A stretch of DNA of 64,000 nt, from NCBI GenBank assembly GCA_903932145.1, contig CAIZFE010000048.1:62001-126000 (forward strand). Reading direction: 5' to 3'. Below, in pieces: positions 1 through 8,034 of this stretch. Both the position numbers and the translations under genes were made by a program. The notes below the pieces were generated by a model. The model did not search any database, was not told the DNA's origin, and saw nothing but the letters and a program-made list of their open reading frames with translations. The DNA comes from an uncultured Rhodopila sp. (GTDB lineage: Bacteria; Pseudomonadota; Alphaproteobacteria; Acetobacterales; Acetobacteraceae). How positions within the stretch are numbered: the first letter of the stretch is position 1; each line of letters begins with the position of its first letter.

Positions 1-860
1 TGCTGTATCCGGTGTTCCTGATGCGCGTGCTGTGCGCGGCGTTGTTCGCTTGCGCCTTCAACCTGATGATCGGGTATGTGGGGCTGCTGTCGTTCGGCCA
101 TGCGGCGTTCTTCGGCATGGGTAGCTACGTGGCTGCCTGGACGATGAAGGTGTGGCACGTCGATGCCTCGATCGCCGTGATCTTTGGCGCCCTGACTGGC
201 GCGGTACTCGGGTTGGTGCTGGGTTATCTGGCGATCCGGCGGTCGGGCATCTACTTTGCCATGATCACCCTGGCGCTGGCGCAGATGGTTTACTTCTTCT
301 GCCTGGAAGCGCCGTTCACCGGCGGTGAGGACGGTATCCAGCAGGTGCCGCGCGGCCATCTGTTCGGGTTCATCGACCTGTCCAACGACATGACGATGTA
401 CTGGGTGGTGGCGGCGATATTCCTGGGCGGCTTCCTGTTGGTCCACCGGATCATTCACTCGCCGTTCGGCCAGGTGCTGAAAGGCATCCGCGAAAACGAA
501 CCCCGCGCCACGTCGCTGGGGTACCGGACGGACGACTACAAGCTGATCGCGTTCGTGCTGTCCTGCATGATCGCCGGTGCGGCCGGTGGCACCAAGGCGT
601 TGGTGTTCGGCATCGCGACGCTGACGGACGTGCATTACTCGACATCCGGAGAAGTCGTGCTGACGACGCTGCTGGGCGGGTTGGGCACGGTGTTCGGGCC
701 GGCCATGGGCGCGCTGGTGGTGACGTCGATGGAAAACTACCTGGCACAGTTCGGCGCATGGGTGACGGTTACGCAGGGCGTGATCTTCATGATCTGCGTG
801 CTGGCCTTCCGGCGCGGGATCATCGGCGAGATTGGGGCGTTTCTGAAGATTTCGCTGTAG
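1..860 (+). CDS. livM: Branched-chain amino acid ABC transporter permease (LivM type), 5' end cut by window edge
   Basis: This is an inner-membrane permease of a high-affinity branched-chain amino acid (or related amide/urea) ABC importer. The reading frame is open to the first base, so the N-terminus lies outside the window; the first in-frame GTG at 12 is probably internal. The visible part has repeated hydrophobic helices, an N-terminal segment with LMIGYVGLLSFGHAAFFGMG, which is the hallmark start of the LivM/LivH fold, and the EAA-like loop GIRENEPRATSLGY that contacts the ATPase. The C-terminus ends in a final helix and a short tail. Partner genes (LivH, LivG, LivF, binding protein) must lie to the left. 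Substrate cannot be fixed from the permease alone. Confidence 0.9.
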   Translation, partial: LYPVFLMRVLCAALFACAFNLMIGYVGLLSFGHAAFFGMGSYVAAWTMKVWHVDASIAVIFGALTGAVLGLVLGYLAIRRSGIYFAMITLALAQMVYFFCLEAPFTGGEDGIQQVPRGHLFGFIDLSNDMTMYWVVAAIFLGGFLLVHRIIHSPFGQVLKGIRENEPRATSLGYRTDDYKLIAFVLSCMIAGAAGGTKALVFGIATLTDVHYSTSGEVVLTTLLGGLGTVFGPAMGALVVTSMENYLAQFGAWVTVTQGVIFMICVLAFRRGIIGEIGAFLKISL

Positions 861-1444
861 GGGATGGCGCCCGATAGGGCGGCCGATTTGGCCGCCCCGG
901 TGATCGCCTGTGACGGGAAACCGCAATGCGCACCAAGTTTATGTAAGGCATAAGCGACTGACTTGGTTACGCTGTTTTGGCATCAGAAAATTCCTGGATT
1001 GTGAAACCGACGCGGCTGCGGCGTGCTCGCCTCGTTCCTCGACCTTGGCAGGGCCGACTCGGAACCCGGACCGCGCTACCACTCGACCATCCTCAGACGG
1101 CTGTTCTGGCTCGCATATCGACCTCGCGCTTACCCCTCCCCCCTCAGACCTGAAAGATATTTCCGGTCGCTCGATCATTATCAAAATATTGCGACTGTAT
1201 TATTATTCTCCTGGCAATCGGGCTTGGAATGTTTGGTTGGGGATAGGACGCATGGCTCAAAAAACCATATAAGGCAAAGATTACACCGGCTGTCGGTGGC
1301 CATGGCATTGAGGTAACCGTTCCGGCAAACGACTACTTTCGAGCGAAGAAAATAACCGAATCTCAGTATGGCCCCGTAAAAACGTGGTGGTCTAACCCTA
1401 CCGAAGTTCGTTAGATTGCACCGCAGACGGGAAGTAAACACCAT
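861..1444. other. Non-coding or degraded stretch after livM, locally AT-rich
   Basis: No convincing intact gene is seen. The part from about 1150 to 1415 is clearly less GC-rich than the surroundings and holds an interrupted reading frame described separately. Several overlapping open frames here have incompatible, low-quality translations. The stretch sits directly before a decayed toxin-antitoxin copy, so it looks like the edge of a small acquired and decaying insert. Confidence 0.5.
1154..1414 (+). pseudogene. Remnant of a small membrane-anchored protein interrupted by an in-frame TAG
   Basis: One frame reads a hydrophobic helix (IIILLAIGLGMFGWG), then TAG at 1244-1246, then 55 further codons with a well-mixed, soluble-looking composition (KKPYKAKITPAVGGHGIEV and onward) to a stop at 1412-1414. 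The continuity of a membrane anchor followed by a soluble tail in the same frame suggests one gene broken by a nonsense change. There is no good start codon upstream within the frame (a TGA lies at 1151), so the 5' end is also missing or altered. The family is not recognised, and the reading could be chance. Confidence 0.3.
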
Positions 1445-1641
1445 GACCAAGTCGCTTCCCGTGCTGGCCGCCTTGATGAAAAGTCATTATCCGTGCGGGA
1501 CGGGAGTCGCGCCGCCCCGACCGTGAATCCGCCGACGTCATCCCGAAGCGGGAAGACACATGGCGCCGGTTCAGTCGCGTCACCGGAACCTTGCCCTATG
1601 CCGCCCGGATCGAGGGCATTGTGATTTATGAGCGAGAGTAA
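1445..1641 (+). pseudogene. Decayed MNT-type nucleotidyltransferase (3' part only)
   Basis: The translation aligns with the last third of the intact nucleotidyltransferase at 1954-2277: DVIPKREDTWRRFSRV then GTLPYAARIEGIVIYERE against GTLAYEAEIDGIAVYERN. Upstream the match jumps to another frame (DEKSLSVRDG against QDKLTLRAGW), and the catalytic GSx10DxD part is absent. It ends at TAA 1639-1641, overlapping the following HEPN start exactly as the intact pair does, with the same TATGAGCG junction. It is therefore a diverged, truncated and frameshifted second copy of the module. Confidence 0.65.
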
Positions 1642-1837
1642 CGACCACGCCCTGGTCGCCCGCCGATGGTTCCTCGTTGCCCATCGCAATATGTTAGCGG
1701 CGTGCGCCTTCTTCGACGCGTCGGAATCCGTTCTGCAAACCGCAGTGTATCACTGTCAGCACGCGGTCGAAAAACTGGTGAAAGGGCGGCCGCCCGGGGT
1801 TGCCGGCCTGCCATTGCGGGTCTCGCAGAGGCTCTGA
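1628..1837 (+). pseudogene. Truncated HEPN-domain protein, partner of the decayed nucleotidyltransferase
   Basis: The N-terminal 55 or so codons match the HEPN protein at 2264-2674: ARRWFLVAHRNMLAACAFF followed by AVYHCQHAVEKLVK, against AYHVQQAAEKLIKALL in the intact copy. After VEKLVK the frame changes and the sequence becomes Arg/Pro-rich nonsense ending at 1837. The helices that carry the HEPN catalytic region are missing, so the product should be inactive. Its ATG overlaps the preceding remnant by 14 bases, the same geometry as the intact pair. Confidence 0.65.
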
Positions 1838-1953
1838 AGGAGCCATGGTTTTATCAGCCCAGACGTGTTATAAGCACTTCAACGGTCGCACGGTTTCATC
1901 CACCCGCTACGGCACTGGCAGAATCGCCGCCCCGGCCAACAGGATACCACGCA

Positions 1954-2277
1954 ATGCGCCAGACTCCTCTGGTACCGCCAGAGCTATTGAAACGGGTCGT
2001 GGACTACTTCCAGCCGCGCCGCGTCATGCTGTTTGGCTCATGGGCGCGTGGCGAGGCCGGACCTGACAGCGACATTGATCTTCTGGTCATCCTCGACGAT
2101 GACGCGCCCCAGGATAAGCTGACCTTGCGGGCCGGCTGGGAATCGCGGCGTGGTTACGACCATCCCGTGGATGTGGTCCCGGTTAGGGATGCCGTCTATC
2201 GCCGCCGGGCAAAAATCGCCGGGACCCTGGCCTATGAAGCAGAAATCGACGGGATCGCGGTCTATGAGCGGAACTGA
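1954..2277 (+). CDS. MNT-type minimal nucleotidyltransferase (antitoxin of a HEPN/MNT pair)
   Basis: A 107-residue minimal nucleotidyltransferase. It shows the polymerase-beta fold signature GS at residues 28-29 (LFGSWARGE), the metal ligands D40 and D42 in DSDIDLLV, and the third acidic residue D73 in VDVVPV. In known HEPN/MNT toxin-antitoxin pairs the MNT enzyme neutralises the HEPN RNase, in characterised cases by adding AMP groups to it. The ATG at 1954 was chosen because it fits the family length; the frame is open farther upstream but that part is unlike the family. It overlaps the HEPN gene by 14 bases, implying translational coupling. All catalytic residues are present. Confidence 0.85.
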   Translation: MRQTPLVPPELLKRVVDYFQPRRVMLFGSWARGEAGPDSDIDLLVILDDDAPQDKLTLRAGWESRRGYDHPVDVVPVRDAVYRRRAKIAGTLAYEAEIDGIAVYERN

Positions 2278-2674
2278 CCGCCAGATTGAGGCTAGGCGAT
2301 GGCTGTTGATCGTTGAGGAAGATATCGATGTCGCGGCTGCCGCCGCCGGTCGGTCGCGTCTGGGAGCCAGCGCCTATCACGTTCAGCAAGCCGCCGAAAA
2401 ACTGATCAAGGCCCTGCTGGTGCTGGCGGGCGAACCGTTCCGCCGCACTCACGATCTGGACGATCTCGCGTCGCGGCTTGTGCCGGTTTATCCGCAATTC
2501 TCCCAGCAGGCCGATGCCGTTCGGCATCTTTCGGTCTGGGGTATCGCTTACCGCTACCCCGGCCTGGAGGACGCGCCGGAGCCATTGCCGGACATCGACG
2601 AACTGAAACGCATGATCGTTACCTTGACGGCATTCGCGGCCGATGTGAGCGCTCTCATAGAAGGAGAAAACTGA
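2264..2674 (+). CDS. HEPN-domain protein (probable toxin of the HEPN/MNT pair)
   Basis: A 136-residue alpha-helical HEPN protein. The N-terminal EARRWLLIVEEDIDVAAAA helix and the AYHVQQAAEKLIKALLVLAG helix are typical, followed by the FRRTHDLDDLA segment that contains the conserved Arg and His region, and AYRYPG near residue 100. HEPN proteins of this kind act as RNases or as regulatory partners of MNT enzymes. The ATG at 2264 lies inside the end of the nucleotidyltransferase gene, so the two are one operon. A decayed copy of the same two genes lies immediately upstream. Confidence 0.85.
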   Translation: MSGTDRQIEARRWLLIVEEDIDVAAAAAGRSRLGASAYHVQQAAEKLIKALLVLAGEPFRRTHDLDDLASRLVPVYPQFSQQADAVRHLSVWGIAYRYPGLEDAPEPLPDIDELKRMIVTLTAFAADVSALIEGEN

Positions 2675-2705
2675 GCGTTAAATCTCGAGCGTATCGAGCC
2701 CGTGC

Positions 2706-3173
2706 TCAAAAACGTTCCCCGCTCCGCCGCTCCGGCCAGAAATCCGGATCGGTGCTTTGCTCGAACGACCACGGGCACCCGGGCGGAAAAGTCGTTTCCA
2801 GCAAACCCGTCTCCCGCTCCGCGATCAGCAGGGCATCGCCGTAGGCATCCTGCAGAACGGCGCTGAATTCGGGTTGGAGGCCAGGGCTCTGCGACATGAT
2901 CCGGGCGATCCGCCGGCGTTGCTCACGAACGGTCAGGTGCCAGCTATTGTCCCGGAGCGTCGGCTGAAACTGCCATTTCAGCAAATGGGCAAGCAGCACC
3001 GCGAGACGGTTAAGCAAGTGATTGCGTTCGCTTTTGCCCATGCTCTCGATTTCCTCGGCGATGTGGCCAATGTCCGCCTCGGACAGACGCCCGGCGCGCA
3101 GCAATCCGGCCTGTTCGTTGGCCCAACCATAAAAATCCCGGTCGTATTGTCGCGGCGAGCTGCTCATCTCCAA
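2706..3173 (-). CDS. DUF29 domain-containing protein
   Basis: A 155-residue protein with the classic DUF29 pattern: YDRDFYGWANEQAGLLRAG near the start, then IGHIAEEIESMGKSERNHL, LLAHLLKWQFQP and a C-terminal YGDALLIAERETGL followed by CPWSFEQ. The function of DUF29 is unknown; the family is common in cyanobacteria and alphaproteobacteria and often found in several copies near toxin-antitoxin genes. The ATG at 3173 is used; an internal ATG two codons on (MSSSPRQYD) is an equally good start. It is convergent with the HEPN gene. Confidence 0.85.
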   Translation of the reverse strand: MEMSSSPRQYDRDFYGWANEQAGLLRAGRLSEADIGHIAEEIESMGKSERNHLLNRLAVLLAHLLKWQFQPTLRDNSWHLTVREQRRRIARIMSQSPGLQPEFSAVLQDAYGDALLIAERETGLLETTFPPGCPWSFEQSTDPDFWPERRSGERF

Positions 3174-3360
3174 ATCCTCGTTCCGTGAATGGCACCATCC
3201 ACGGCGTCACCATAGCCCCTGGCGCGGCCCCAATCCAGCCAGCGCTCCCGCGGATCGTGCGTGGAAAGGTCCGGTGAAACAAGCCCGGCCAGCATGGTGC
3301 CTTCGGCCTCGCGCCATCCGGACGAGTTCGATAATGGCTTTGGTTGGACCTCTGGTGTTG

Positions 3361-3387
3361 TGCCATCGTGCCATCGTGCCATCGTGC
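3361..3387. repeat. Octanucleotide tandem repeat TGCCATCG, 3.4 copies
   Basis: Three perfect head-to-tail copies of TGCCATCG plus TGC lie 21 bases upstream of the start of the small gene at 3408. Copy-number change by slippage would alter the promoter or leader spacing of that gene. Confidence 0.85.
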
Positions 3388-3407
3388 AGATATGGAAAGG
3401 ACACGGC

Positions 3408-3710
3408 ATGGGCGCACCAATTTCAACCCATGGTAGGATTAAGACGATTGGTGCGAACGGCCAAATATCCCTCGGCAAGCATTTGGCGGGCCGGCAGGTG
3501 CTGGTGGAGGAGCCGGAACCCGGCGTCTGGTTGATCCGAACGGCGACCGTCGTGCCGGATAACGAACGTTGGCTTCAGTCTCCGCAAACTGCAAACGATC
3601 TCGAACGGGCTTTAGCCGATTACGCAATCCAGGCGCGCGACAGCCTATCGGGATGGCAATTTCATACGGCTACTGACCATCTCGCCCGACCACGACGCCA
3701 CCTACGGTAA
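3408..3710 (+). CDS. Small antitoxin-like protein of unknown family
   Basis: A 100-residue product beginning with IKTIGANGQISLGKHLAGRQ and continuing VLVEEPEPGVWLIRTATVVP and DNERWL. The first 45 residues resemble a short swapped-hairpin (AbrB-like) DNA-binding fold, as in antitoxins, with the tail giving a helix (ANDLERALADYAIQA); this is an inference. The last 15 residues (HTATDHLARPRRHLR) are unlike the rest, so a late frameshift may have replaced the original end. No toxin gene follows in the same direction. The ATG at 3408 has a GGAAAGGA-like ribosome site just upstream. Confidence 0.6.
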   Translation: MGAPISTHGRIKTIGANGQISLGKHLAGRQVLVEEPEPGVWLIRTATVVPDNERWLQSPQTANDLERALADYAIQARDSLSGWQFHTATDHLARPRRHLR

Positions 3711-3726
3711 GAAATAGCGGCGGCCG

Positions 3727-4545
3727 CTACGTCACCAGCGCCCCAACCCCCTCGGTCACCTTCTCCCAATCATCCACGTTCCGGTCCTGCGGCGCCACCA
3801 GCAGATGCTGCACCCCGATCGCCGCATAGCTATCGACCAGCGCCCGCAGCACGCCGCGATCCGAGCCATCCCACTGCACTCGCATGGAGATCGTGAAGTC
3901 CGGCCCGGGCCGAGCCTCGCGGAGCCGGCGCACGATGGGGGCGGCTTCATCGGGCGTCAGGCTGCTGCCGTGCCAACCATCGCCGAGGCGGATCGTCCGT
4001 TTCAACGCCGCCTCCGCCTTGCCGCCGAACCACAGCGGGATCGGGCTGACCGGCATTGGCGCCATCGTCATGCCCTCGATCACGGCGGGAATATAGCGGC
4101 TATTGAACGTTACCGGGTCCTCGGACCAGACCGCGCGCATCATCGCGATGCCTTCGTCCAGCCGCCGGCCGCGTTCCTCGAACGGCACGCCCAACGCCGC
4201 GAACTCTTCCTTCAGCCAGCCCGATCCGGCGCCCAGGATCAGCCGCCCCTCGGAGAAATTGTGCAGCGTGGCGAGTTCCTTGGCCAACGGCAGCGGATGC
4301 CGCATCGGCAGCACCAGCACGGTGGTTCCCAGCTTGACCCGCTTGGTCACGGCGGCGGCCCAGGTCAGCGACAGCACCGGATCGAAGAACAGCGGCGAGC
4401 GAGGGAATTTATCGCGCGGCACGATGATGTGCTCACTGACCCAGACATCTTCCAAGCCCAGGTCCTCGGCCCGTTCGGCGTGGCGGCGGATCAGTTGCGG
4501 TGTCGCCTGCTCGCCCGCATGAGGTAAATGAATACCGTATTTCAT
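3727..4545 (-). CDS. LLM-class flavin-dependent oxidoreductase (TIGR03619-like)
   Basis: A 272-residue luciferase-like monooxygenase-fold protein, a TIM barrel that binds FMN or F420. Typical features are MKYGIHLPHAGEQATPQLI at the start, DVWVSEHIIVP, VKLGTTVLVLPMRHPLPLAK (the strand-loop that contacts flavin), the GRLILGAGSGWLKEEFAALG motif and PIPLWFGGKAEAALKR. The substrate is not predictable. The start at 4545 is preferred over one 18 codons upstream because GGAAGGAC precedes it at good spacing. It is divergent from the GST gene. Confidence 0.85.
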   Translation of the reverse strand: MKYGIHLPHAGEQATPQLIRRHAERAEDLGLEDVWVSEHIIVPRDKFPRSPLFFDPVLSLTWAAAVTKRVKLGTTVLVLPMRHPLPLAKELATLHNFSEGRLILGAGSGWLKEEFAALGVPFEERGRRLDEGIAMMRAVWSEDPVTFNSRYIPAVIEGMTMAPMPVSPIPLWFGGKAEAALKRTIRLGDGWHGSSLTPDEAAPIVRRLREARPGPDFTISMRVQWDGSDRGVLRALVDSYAAIGVQHLLVAPQDRNVDDWEKVTEGVGALVT

Positions 4546-4773
4546 CACGCATGTCCTTCCCTGATGCGGCTTCAGGACCCGATCCGAACGGACCGGCAAT
4601 CCAGTGAGGCCGTGAATCGAACCGTTAACGTCCGATCAGGGAAGCACAACGGCAAACCGCTGCCAAACCGGCCTGCGATTGACGCGCGGCCTGTAGCGAC
4701 AGACTGTCGCCCCTCATGCGGACCTCACAAGAATCGCTCGCCAACGCGATATGTCCGCCAAAGGGTTCGACGA

Positions 4774-5388
4774 ATGATGAAACTCTATATCACACCCGGT
4801 TCACCCTACGCGCGGATGGCCCGGATCATGGTGCTGGAAAAGGGGCTGGAACATCGGGTCGGGATAGAACTGGCGCAGACACGGTCAACTGACAGTCCCT
4901 ACTACCGCATCAATCCCTCCGGCCGTGTCCCCTGGCTGGTGCGCGACGACGGCCCGGGATTGGAAGAATCCGCTGTCATTTGCCGCTATCTGGACCATCT
5001 CGACGGAACGCCGGACTTCGATCTGCCCGCCGGCGACGAGGCGTGGGAAGCCTTACGGCTCGGTGCTCTCGCCAGCAGCCTGATGGATGGAGTGGCTGTG
5101 TGGGGCCGCGAGACCCGGCGTCCGCAAAACGAGCAATCGCCAACCATAATCCGCCACGAAAGGGATCGCGCCGCGCGGATGATCGACCGTTGGGAGACGG
5201 AGATCGACCATCCCGCCATGCAGGGCCGGTTCAACCTGGTGCAGGTGGCCCTGGTCTGCGCGCTTGAACTCGAGACGCAATACCCCGACTTTCAATGGCG
5301 TGAGGGACACGAGAAGCTTTCCAAGTGGCTCACCTGCGTGTCCGCACGTCCGTCGGTCAGAAAAACGGCTCTCCCCGCGAGCCGTTGA
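4774..5388 (+). CDS. Glutathione S-transferase family protein
   Basis: About 204 residues: an N-terminal thioredoxin-like domain beginning MKLYITPGSPYARMARIMVL, in which SPYARM is the usual active-site turn, with the cis-Pro loop GRVPWLV and the EES(A)VICRYLD helix for gamma-glutamyl binding, followed by an all-helical C-terminal domain. It is likely a cytosolic glutathione-conjugating or peroxidase enzyme. Two adjacent ATG codons (4774, 4777) can start it. The longer open frame upstream to 4528 has no domain content. Confidence 0.85.
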   Translation: MMKLYITPGSPYARMARIMVLEKGLEHRVGIELAQTRSTDSPYYRINPSGRVPWLVRDDGPGLEESAVICRYLDHLDGTPDFDLPAGDEAWEALRLGALASSLMDGVAVWGRETRRPQNEQSPTIIRHERDRAARMIDRWETEIDHPAMQGRFNLVQVALVCALELETQYPDFQWREGHEKLSKWLTCVSARPSVRKTALPASR

Positions 5389-5512
5389 CCGCGGGACGAT
5401 GGGAATGCCGGAGAAGCGAGCCAAGTTCGCGCCTTCGCCGCACCATATTGGCAGGTTCGACCCACGAGCGCGGTGACCCGAGGCTGGCGAGCCCTCCCGG
5501 CCCTCCTCGGTG

Positions 5513-5779
5513 CTACATCCCGAGCGCGCGGCGGTAGATGTCGAGCATGGTTTCCTGTTCCTCGACCTCTGCGGCTTCCTGCTTACGGATGCGAATGAGC
5601 TGCTTCAGCACCTTGGGGTCGAACCCCGCGGACTTGGCCTCGCCATAAATATCCTTGATGTCGCTGCTGAGCGCCTTGCGCTCTTCCTCAAGGCGCTCGA
5701 TGCGCTCCACCAGGCTGCGCAGGCGATCGACCGCGACCCCGCCGGACTTGATTTCTTCTTCACTTACCGACTTGGCCAT
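5513..5779 (-). CDS. gapR: GapR-family nucleoid-associated DNA-binding protein (UPF0335/DUF2312)
   Basis: An 88-residue protein with the full UPF0335 signature: LRSLVERIERLEEERKALSS coiled-coil, then DIKDIYGEAKSAGFDPKVLK, QLIRIRKQ, and a C-terminal ETMLDIYRRALG. In Caulobacter the family member GapR clamps around overtwisted AT-rich DNA ahead of forks and RNA polymerase and stimulates gyrase and topoisomerase IV. The family is largely confined to alphaproteobacteria. The start is a plain ATG with AGAAGT upstream. It is a single-gene unit, convergent with the GST gene. Confidence 0.9.
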   Translation of the reverse strand: MAKSVSEEEIKSGGVAVDRLRSLVERIERLEEERKALSSDIKDIYGEAKSAGFDPKVLKQLIRIRKQEAAEVEEQETMLDIYRRALGM

Positions 5780-6323
5780 TCAGTACTTCTCCGCTCAGAC
5801 AGGGCCGGGGGGGATAGCTTCGGGGGGCGTCGCGGTCAATGGGAAACGAATGACGGCAGATGGCATCAGATCACGCCAGCCAAGATCGGGAACCATTTTT
5901 GCCTGTTGTCACCCGTAGCGATCGCTATCCTGCGCATGTCTGCATACAGTCGGTCACCCGCGGGTACACCCATTTAGCGCCAAAACACCCGGTGAATTTA
6001 AACCTTAATTCCGATCTGAGTGATCAACGCCGTACTGGCGTCGGTAATCTTTCGACGCATGTCGAGCAACCCATGGCGGCCGATCTTCACCTGCGGCAGT
6101 CCAGAGCTGAAGGCGGCCAGCGCCGAACGGAGCAGGCGCTCGACCCCTCCGCGGCGCTTTACGGGGAAAACGGGAGCCTCTCCGGGGAGATGCAAACCCC
6201 GTAACCCCGGGTGCCCGGTTCAGTGTCCGCGACGGCCGACTGGACAACGGCCCGTCAAACACCGACGCGGGTCCGTCCGCACGGCTCGTCAGACGGCGAT
6301 GCAGTTTTCCCGGCCTGGCGAGA
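5780..6323. other. Intergenic stretch between gapR and the DUF1244 gene
   Basis: No supported gene. One minus-strand frame (5998-6195) gives 65 residues ending in KITDASTALITQIGIKV, but with no recognised family and a basic, Arg/Pro-rich start it is not convincing. The first 100 bases upstream of gapR should hold its promoter; a CG-rich run GGGCCGGGGGGG lies at about 5802-5813. The rest shows nothing I can name. Confidence 0.4.
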
Positions 6324-6635
6324 TCAGTGCCCCGGATTTGCCTTGGCGAAGGCCGTTTTCTGGTCGGCGCTCGCCTCGACCTGGTACTTCGCCTGCCATT
6401 GCTTATACGGCATGCCGTAAACGATCTCCCGCGCATCGGGATCGGCGATCGTCACCCCCTTGATAGCGGCTTCCTCGCGATACCAGCGGCTGAGGCAATT
6501 CCGGCAGAACCCGGCCAAATTCATCATATCGATGTTCTGCACGTCGGTGCGCTCTTGCAGGTGCGCCACCAGCCGGCGGAAGGCGGCGGCTTCCAGTTCG
6601 GTGCGGGTTGCCGTGTCGAGTTCTGGTGCGGACAT
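6324..6635 (-). CDS. DUF1244 domain-containing protein
   Basis: A 103-residue protein of the conserved proteobacterial DUF1244 family: AAAFRRLVAHLQERTDVQNI, DMMNLAGFCRNCLSRWYREE, and IVYGMPYKQWQAKYQ near the C-terminus. The structure family is small and helical; the conserved Cys pair in FCRNCLSRWY may bind metal, but the function is unknown. The start ATG at 6635 is preceded by GGAGA. It is divergent from the glycerate kinase gene. Confidence 0.9.
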   Translation of the reverse strand: MSAPELDTATRTELEAAAFRRLVAHLQERTDVQNIDMMNLAGFCRNCLSRWYREEAAIKGVTIADPDAREIVYGMPYKQWQAKYQVEASADQKTAFAKANPGH

Positions 6636-6726
6636 CTCGGTCTCCTGTTTCAGTTACCAGGAACATGGCGCGCTTTGCCCGGGTCCGCCATACTCCCCCG
6701 GCCGCAAAAAATGAGGAAGCCGTCTA

Positions 6727-8016
6727 ATGACCGGGGAAACCACCTGGAACGACACCACCGCCCGCGCCGCGTTGCGCACCCTGTTCGACACCGCCGTCGC
6801 GGCAGCCGACCCGCGCGCCGTGCTGGCCGCTCACCTGCCGCCAAAGCCGACCAAAGGGCGCTGCATCGTCGTGGGTGGCGGCAAGTCGGCCGCGGTGATG
6901 GCGGCGGCGCTGGAGGACGCATGGCCGGATGTCGCGCTGGAGGGCACCGTCGTCACCCGCTACGGCCACGCGGTGCCGACCCGGCATATCCAGGTGATCG
7001 AGGCGTCCCACCCCGTCCCCGACGACAACAGCCAGCGCGGCGCGTTGCGATTGTTGGAGCGCGTGCGGGGTCTGACCAAGGACGATCTGGTGATCGCATT
7101 GATGTCCGGCGGCGCCTCAGCGTTGCTCGCCGCTCCGGTGGCCGGCCTGACCCTGACCGACAAACAGGCAATCAACCGGGCGCTGCTGGCATGCGGGGCG
7201 AATATTACCGAGATGAATGCCGTCCGAAAACATCTGTCGGCGATCAAGGGCGGACGCCTGGCCGCGGCCGCCGCTCCGGCGCGTGTCGTGACGCTGGCGA
7301 TCAGCGACGTGCCGGGTGACGATCCGGCGGTGATCGGCTCCGGCCCCACCGTCCCGGACGCCACGACATTCGCCGATGCCCGGGCCTTGATCACGCGGTA
7401 CGGCATCACGCCCTCCCCTGCGGTCGCCGCCCGGCTGGCACAGGACAAGGACGAGACACCGAAACCCGGTAGTCTGCCGAACGCGGAGTTCCGCATGATC
7501 GCGACGCCGATGATGGCGCTGGACGCGATGGCGGCTAAGGCCCGATCGATGGGGCTCACGCCGTTGATCCTGGGCGACGCGTTGGAGGGCGAGGCCAGCC
7601 AGATGGGCATTCTGATGGCCGGTATCGCGCGGTCGGTCCGCACCCACGGTCAACCGCTGAAACCCCCGGCCATCCTGCTGTCGGGCGGTGAAACAACCGT
7701 GACAATGTCCGGCAAACCATCCGGTGCCGGCGGCCGCAACACCACTTTCCTGCTCGGTTTGGCCATCGCGCTGGACGGTGCGCCCGGCATCTGGGCGACC
7801 TCGGGCGATACCGACGGCATCGACGGCATGGATGACATCGCCGGTGCGCTGCTGACTCCCGATACGCTGAGCCGAGCACGAGCCAAGGGACTGGATGCGC
7901 GCGCCATGCTGGCCGCCCATGACAGCCATGGCTTCTTTGGCGCGTTAGGGGACTTGATCATCACCGGCCCGACGCTCACCAATGTTAACGATATCAGGGC
8001 AATCCTGATCGCCTAA
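6727..8016 (+). CDS. ttuD: Glycerate 2-kinase (GckA/TtuD, MOFRL family)
   Basis: A 429-residue enzyme that phosphorylates D-glycerate to 2-phosphoglycerate; older annotation calls it hydroxypyruvate reductase TtuD. Visible features are the N-terminal GCKA domain with CIVVGGGKSAAVMAAAL, EASHPVPDDNSQRGALRLLE, IALMSGGASALLAAPVAG, and a C-terminal MOFRL domain with LLSGGETTVTMSGKPSGAGG and ATSGDTDGIDGMDD. It is 18 bases ahead of pyruvate kinase, so 2-phosphoglycerate can be fed to pyruvate by linked genes; the same order is seen in many proteobacteria that use tartrate, glyoxylate or the serine cycle. Start ATG at 6727. Confidence 0.9.
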   Translation: MTGETTWNDTTARAALRTLFDTAVAAADPRAVLAAHLPPKPTKGRCIVVGGGKSAAVMAAALEDAWPDVALEGTVVTRYGHAVPTRHIQVIEASHPVPDDNSQRGALRLLERVRGLTKDDLVIALMSGGASALLAAPVAGLTLTDKQAINRALLACGANITEMNAVRKHLSAIKGGRLAAAAAPARVVTLAISDVPGDDPAVIGSGPTVPDATTFADARALITRYGITPSPAVAARLAQDKDETPKPGSLPNAEFRMIATPMMALDAMAAKARSMGLTPLILGDALEGEASQMGILMAGIARSVRTHGQPLKPPAILLSGGETTVTMSGKPSGAGGRNTTFLLGLAIALDGAPGIWATSGDTDGIDGMDDIAGALLTPDTLSRARAKGLDARAMLAAHDSHGFFGALGDLIITGPTLTNVNDIRAILIA

Positions 8017-8034
8017 AAAATAAAGGAATCGTCC

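Noticed and set aside
1244-1246. TAG as a pyrrolysine codon
   Set aside because: No sign of pyrrolysine machinery, the organism type makes it improbable, and the frame also lacks a start; decay is simpler.
910-1316. Several overlapping plus-strand frames after livM
   Set aside because: Translations are Arg/Ser/Pro-rich and inconsistent with each other; none shows a domain or a ribosome site.
5998-6195. A 65-codon minus-strand frame between gapR and the DUF1244 gene
   Set aside because: No recognisable family, no ribosome site, and composition typical of non-coding GC-rich DNA.
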